In this document: piece after piece, positions 6,797-9,807 of the stretch
How positions within the stretch are numbered: the first letter of the stretch is position 1
Layout: each line of letters begins with the position of its first letter
Position numbers and translations under genes: made by a program
Assembly (NCBI GenBank): GCA_002396065.1
Contig: DGWE01000088.1
Coordinates: 1-9,807 of the forward strand
From: Eubacteriaceae bacterium UBA4266
GTDB taxonomy: Bacteria; Bacillota; Clostridia; Eubacteriales; Eubacteriaceae
DNA length: 9,807 bases
Direction of reading: 5' to 3'
The notes under the pieces: model-generated
What the model was told of the DNA's origin: nothing
The model's input: only the letters and a program-made list of their open reading frames with translations
Databases searched by the model: none

Positions 6797-8301
6797 AGGA
6801 CAAATCCTGCAATCAAGTAGAGCACGGCCGAAATCGCATCGGCGATAAGGAAATAGGGCAGTGACGTTTCGTACTGTTCGTAAATCTTGACGCGGCAGGC
6901 TCTCGCGGAAATGACGCCGAGGTCAGAGACGACACAGGCGTTGGCGCCGAAAAGACCGGCGGAGATCAAAGCGCCCAGGCACAGCGGCACGTTGGCGCCG
7001 ATTTTCGTGAGCACGACCATCAACACCGGGATGGCAATTTGATACAGCGTGTAGTTCAGGCTGTAGAGGTATTCCGTCAGTGAGAAGAACACGAACAGGA
7101 TAAACGGAATCAGATTGACGACCGGAATGCCGCCGAGCACGGAATGCACGAAGGCTTCCATCCCCATGCTGTACATGACGTTCTGCATGATGTAGCCGAT
7201 CATCAGGATGATGACCATGTCGCACATATCGATGAAGCCGTCGACGATGCATTGGACGTATTCCTGAATCGTGAACAGGCCCTGGCAGACGTAGAGAATA
7301 CCGGTGAACACCGTCGCGACCATGAACGCGACAAAGCAGTCGAGGCCGCTGGCGATCAGCGCGACGACGATGCAGACGATCGGCAGGACCAAATTGAGGA
7401 CTGAGCAGTGCTTGGTCCGCGGATTATCCGGATCGTAGTCTTCTTCTTCCGCTTCGGAGCCGTCGGTCAGCGCGCCCATTTGGACGCCGTCTTCTTCGAG
7501 CATGCGGTAGGCTTCCTTCATTTTGCCGATTTTCGGCACGATGCCCACTGCGAAGAGCATGGCGATGACGCAGGCGACGATCGCGTAAAACATGTACGGA
7601 ATAGACTGAATGAAAATATGCGTCGCGGCCGCGCGGTTGGGCACGTTTTTCGCCGCCGCGATCTGGTAGACGACGAAATACCCCCACGCCCCGACGGGCA
7701 GCAGCTCGGACACGTTAATGCTCAACGTTCGGATGACGTAGGCCAGCGCGAGCCGCGGCTTTTGAATCGCGTCGATGAGCGGCGAGAAGGCCGCGCCGGC
7801 GGTCAGCGCCGAGACGTAGTCGTCAATCGAGGTGGCCCCGGCGTAAATCCCGGAAGTCGCGAGAATCGCCTTTTCGTTCTTGCCGAAATGGCCGGTGATA
7901 AACTTCGTAAAGGCGTTGGTCGCGCCGCTGCGCTTCATCGCGATGATGATGCCGCCGCAGAGGAAGAACGACATGTACATTTCGATGTTTTCCTGATCGG
8001 CGAGGCTGGTCAGCGTGTCTTTCATAAAGCCGTTTAAAAATCCGCCTTTGTACCACAGAATGTACATCGACAGCGTCCCCATCAGCAGAGAGCTCATGAC
8101 GTCCTTCGTCGTCAGCGCGTAGACGAACAGCCCGGCCAGCGGCACGAAAATCAGAATCGATCCCTTGGTCACTGACTGCGGAATCAGCCACAGCACGACG
8201 TTGAGGATGATCCAGAACGTCCAGAGCTTGACCATCTTTTTATCGATGTGTTTCGGGTTCATGTAATACCCGATGCGCTTGAAGATATTGGCAGTCTCCA
8301 T
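6793..8301 (-). CDS. NhaC-family Na+/H+ antiporter-like membrane transporter
   Basis: 502 residues with roughly eleven hydrophobic segments, a usual size for NhaC-type antiporters. The conserved core shows GIYAGATSIDDYVSALTAG around 152-170, with Asp160 and Asp161 in the place of the family's charged membrane motif, followed by RLALAYVIRT and an ELLPVGAWGYF segment at about 199-209. A strongly acidic hydrophilic linker (about 269-293) separates two membrane halves. NhaC proteins exchange sodium for protons, but relatives (for example malate-2H+/Na+-lactate exchangers) carry organic ions, so its cargo here is open. The ATG at 8299-8301 is chosen because AAAGGA lies 7 nt upstream; an in-frame TTG 21 nt further up has no site. 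It follows the dehydrogenase by 31 nt and overlaps potD by 4 nt, placing it firmly in the operon. Confidence 0.85.
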   Translation of the reverse strand: METANIFKRIGYYMNPKHIDKKMVKLWTFWIILNVVLWLIPQSVTKGSILIFVPLAGLFVYALTTKDVMSSLLMGTLSMYILWYKGGFLNGFMKDTLTSLADQENIEMYMSFFLCGGIIIAMKRSGATNAFTKFITGHFGKNEKAILATSGIYAGATSIDDYVSALTAGAAFSPLIDAIQKPRLALAYVIRTLSINVSELLPVGAWGYFVVYQIAAAKNVPNRAAATHIFIQSIPYMFYAIVACVIAMLFAVGIVPKIGKMKEAYRMLEEDGVQMGALTDGSEAEEEDYDPDNPRTKHCSVLNLVLPIVCIVVALIASGLDCFVAFMVATVFTGILYVCQGLFTIQEYVQCIVDGFIDMCDMVIILMIGYIMQNVMYSMGMEAFVHSVLGGIPVVNLIPFILFVFFSLTEYLYSLNYTLYQIAIPVLMVVLTKIGANVPLCLGALISAGLFGANACVVSDLGVISARACRVKIYEQYETSLPYFLIADAISAVLYLIAGFVL

Positions 8302-8332
8302 AATTTTATCCTTTCTAATCAAACAAACGCTT

Positions 8333-9487
8333 TTACAAGCGGCCCTCGTAGACGGCCGTCATCACGTTTACAAAATCCGTTTCGTTCATCATCACCGGAT
8401 TGTCCGCCGTTTCGTCGGCGTTGGCCGCCGTCTTGGCGAGTCTTGGGAAATCCTTCGGGTCGACCTGTTCGATGTCAGCGAATTTGGGAATGTGCAATTT
8501 TTCGGCGAGGGCTGTCATTTTGTCGATGCCAGCGATGGCGAGGTCCTCTGCGCTGTCCCGGCTGTCCCCTGCGCCCATGGCGCGGGCCACGTCGGCGTAG
8601 CGGTCGACCGCGCCCTTCACGCTGTAGCGGGACACCGGCGCGAGGAACATCGCGTTGGCCACGCCGTGGGGAATGTCGTAAAAGCCGCCGAGGGCTTCCG
8701 AAATCGAGTGAACCGAGGCCACGTCCGAATTGCCGAAGGCCATGCCCGCCATCGTGCTCGCCGCCATCATCGCGTCAAGGGCTTCTGGATCGTGGGTTTC
8801 GACGGCTTTGACGATGTTGTCCGAGATCAGGCGGATCGCCGACAAAGCGATGCCGTCGGTCAGCGGGTTGGCCGCTTTGCAGACGTAGGCTTCAACCGCG
8901 TGGGTCAGGGCGTCCATCCCGGTGGAGCCGAGAATGGATCCCGGCAGGTGGTCGATCACTGTCGAATCGATGATCGCCGTCGTGACTGAATTTTCCGGCC
9001 CCCAGATGCAGTCCTTTTCCAAAGTTGTGGTATTGTTGATAATCGATTCGTGGGTCACTTCGCTGCCGGTGCCGCAGGTGGTCGGCACACAGATCAGCGG
9101 TGCGATCGGATGTTCGAGGTTGCCGTCGGTCCAGTCGGCGCAGACGCCTCCGTTGGTCATCAGCGCGCCGATGGCCTTGGCTGTATCCATCGACGAGCCG
9201 CCGCCAATGGCGATCAGGTAGTCAATGGCGTGGGCCTTCGCGTATTCGGCGCCCCGTTCGATGTCGACGTCTCTTGGGTTCGGGACGATATCGGTCCAGA
9301 CCTCAAAATTGAGCTGCTTCGCCTTTAACGCATCAATAATTGGATCGACGAGACCGGTCGCCATCAGCCCTTTGTCCGTGACCACCAGGCCCTTGTCCCC
9401 TAGCTTCTCTGCTTCGTCAGCAATCTGATTCAGACTGCCCCGTCCAAAAATAATGTGTGTCGGTGTAAAAAATTCAAATGCGTTCAT
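8333..9487 (-). CDS. Iron-containing (group III) alcohol dehydrogenase
   Basis: 384 residues, a typical family length. It starts with the family N-terminus FFTPTHIIFGRGSL (6-19). The NAD(P)-binding glycine motif GGGSSMD is at 95-101, the GTGSEVT motif at 139-145, and the four metal ligands are all present by alignment: Asp192 and His196 in GMDALTHAVEAY, His260 and His274 in DIPHG. It should be an active, metal-dependent enzyme of the cytoplasm that interconverts an alcohol and its aldehyde; relatives include lactaldehyde reductase, 1,3-propanediol and butanol dehydrogenases, and the substrate cannot be chosen. The ATG at 9485-9487 has AAGGAGG 6 nt upstream. In-frame codons further up run through the leader terminator and give residues unlike the family. 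It is the first gene of the operon, under a MerR-type promoter. Confidence 0.94.
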   Translation of the reverse strand: MNAFEFFTPTHIIFGRGSLNQIADEAEKLGDKGLVVTDKGLMATGLVDPIIDALKAKQLNFEVWTDIVPNPRDVDIERGAEYAKAHAIDYLIAIGGGSSMDTAKAIGALMTNGGVCADWTDGNLEHPIAPLICVPTTCGTGSEVTHESIINNTTTLEKDCIWGPENSVTTAIIDSTVIDHLPGSILGSTGMDALTHAVEAYVCKAANPLTDGIALSAIRLISDNIVKAVETHDPEALDAMMAASTMAGMAFGNSDVASVHSISEALGGFYDIPHGVANAMFLAPVSRYSVKGAVDRYADVARAMGAGDSRDSAEDLAIAGIDKMTALAEKLHIPKFADIEQVDPKDFPRLAKTAANADETADNPVMMNETDFVNVMTAVYEGRL

Positions 9488-9519
9488 GCATATCCTCCTT
9501 CCCCGGATTGCGCTCCAAT

Positions 9520-9562
9520 AAAAAAAGCAAAGATGCACCTGAATCCAGCTGCGTCTTTGCTT
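9520..9562 (-). terminator. Intrinsic terminator in the operon leader (candidate attenuator)
   Basis: On the minus strand AAGCAAAGACGC (9551-9562) pairs with GCATCTTTGCTT (9525-9536), 12-bp arms with one C/A mismatch, and the loop can pair further through CTG/CAG. A run of seven Ts (9520-9526) follows. It lies downstream of the MerR-type promoter and about 32 nt before the dehydrogenase start, so transcripts must pass it to reach the operon. On the plus strand no T-tract follows, so it does not act on the MerR gene. Confidence 0.75.
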
Positions 9563-9611
9563 AGTCATTCGGATCAATAAAACTTTATTAATTTGTACTT
9601 TTATTATAAAG

Positions 9612-9628
9612 CTTGGTGTTATACTAAG
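9612..9628. promoter_or_regulatory. Operator dyad for the adjacent MerR-family regulator
   Basis: CTTGGT (9612-9617), five bases, ACTAAG (9623-9628): an imperfect dyad with 5 of 6 positions symmetric, placed almost wholly within the 19-bp spacer of the operon promoter, as expected for a MerR-family binding site. It also overlaps a possible -10 element of the regulator gene, which would allow autoregulation. Confidence 0.7.
9617..9625 (+). promoter_or_regulatory. Possible extended -10 promoter of the MerR-family gene
   Basis: TGTTATACT carries a TG-n-TATACT extended -10 element facing the regulator gene, about 37 bp before its start codon. No good -35 is seen at 17 bp. It lies inside the operator dyad. 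Tentative. Confidence 0.4.
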
Positions 9629-9661
9629 GTCAAATCTTTTTTTACATTGCAAGGGGAACCC

Positions 9662-9807
9662 ATGAAAAATAAAAAAACCTTTCGCATCGGCGAATTGTCC
9701 AAATTGTTCGGCGTCAGCACCGACGCCATCCGCTACTACGAAAAGGTCGGCATCCTGAACCCAAAGCGCAATGCGGAGAACAATTATAGGTATTACACGC
9801 TGGACGA
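9662..9807 (+). CDS. MerR-family transcriptional regulator, N-terminal part
   Basis: The gene runs off the right edge; 48 complete codons are visible. The ATG at 9662 is preceded by AAGGGG. Residues 7-27 (FRIGELSKLFGVSTDAIRYYE) are the winged helix-turn-helix opening of the MerR family, followed by the wing with KVGILNPKRN...NYRYYTLD at about 28-48. The C-terminal effector domain is not seen, so the inducer cannot be inferred and metal-sensing or drug-sensing types cannot be separated. It is divergent from the dehydrogenase-pot operon, whose promoter has the 19-bp spacer and dyad that this family uses, so it is very probably that operon's activator, and perhaps represses itself. Confidence 0.93.
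   Translation, partial: MKNKKTFRIGELSKLFGVSTDAIRYYEKVGILNPKRNAENNYRYYTLD

Larger units (their letters stand above)
9603..9633 (-). promoter_or_regulatory. MerR-type promoter of the dehydrogenase-pot operon (19-bp spacer)
   Basis: On the minus strand TTGACC (9628-9633, 5 of 6 to consensus) and TATAAT (9603-9608, perfect) are 19 bp apart. This over-long spacer is the mark of promoters activated by MerR-family proteins, which untwist the DNA to align the two boxes. The regulator gene is divergent and adjacent. Transcription should begin near 9596, giving a leader of about 110 nt. Confidence 0.82.

Noticed and set aside
8273..8989. A 238-residue plus-strand open frame opposite the dehydrogenase and NhaC-like genes.
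   Set aside because: It is antisense to two conserved genes, spans their junction and has His/Arg/Val-rich low-quality composition without family motifs.
9488..9568. An in-frame ATG at 9568 could extend the dehydrogenase by 27 residues or encode a leader peptide across the terminator hairpin.
   Set aside because: No ribosome binding site precedes it, the residues do not resemble the family N-terminus, and the frame has no stop before the dehydrogenase. The strong AAGGAGG before 9487 fits far better. The open frame is probably a by-product of the hairpin sequence.
1..9807. Mobile elements, CRISPR arrays, tRNA or rRNA genes.
   Set aside because: No transposase or integrase, no spaced direct repeats, and no tRNA-like cloverleaf or rRNA sequence was recognised anywhere in the window.

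Overview
The window looks like a chromosomal segment of a Gram-positive, probably anaerobic member of the Bacillota (Clostridia, perhaps a Eubacterium-type lineage). The signs are strong AGGAGG-type ribosome binding sites, some TTG and GTG starts, a lipoprotein solute-binding protein, Firmicute-type NCS2 and AGCS permeases, and intrinsic terminators with long T-tracts. The genus is a guess. Base composition is moderately GC-rich, with AT-rich intergenic regions.

Layout: almost everything is on the minus strand, so transcription runs from high to low coordinates. At the right edge a MerR-family regulator (9662 onward, + strand, cut by the window end) is divergent from a seven-gene array. In order of transcription the array is: iron-type alcohol dehydrogenase (9487-8333), NhaC-family antiporter-like membrane protein (8301-6793), PotD-like lipoprotein (6796-5711), P-II-type signalling protein (5682-5341), PotA ATPase (5327-4179), PotB permease (4204-3323) and PotC permease (3299-2466). 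Gaps are 31 nt or less or genes overlap, and a clear intrinsic terminator follows potC (2403-2440). Further left are two separate transporter genes: an AGCS sodium:amino-acid symporter (2269-773) and an AzgA/PbuG-type purine permease (615 to beyond the left edge).

How it may work: the intergenic region between the MerR gene and the dehydrogenase holds a textbook MerR-type promoter facing the array. It has TTGACC and TATAAT separated by 19 bp, with a dyad inside the spacer. A strong intrinsic terminator hairpin then lies between this promoter and the first gene, so the operon may be controlled both at initiation (MerR) and by attenuation. The P-II protein keeps its nucleotide-binding elements but has a rewritten T-loop, and it sits between potD and potA, which suggests a dedicated energy or metabolite sensor for this ABC transporter. 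By hand alignment, the PotD-like protein lacks the acidic and aromatic residues that hold polyamines in E. coli PotD. The transported compound may therefore not be spermidine or putrescine, and could be something whose metabolism involves an alcohol or aldehyde and a cation-coupled carrier.
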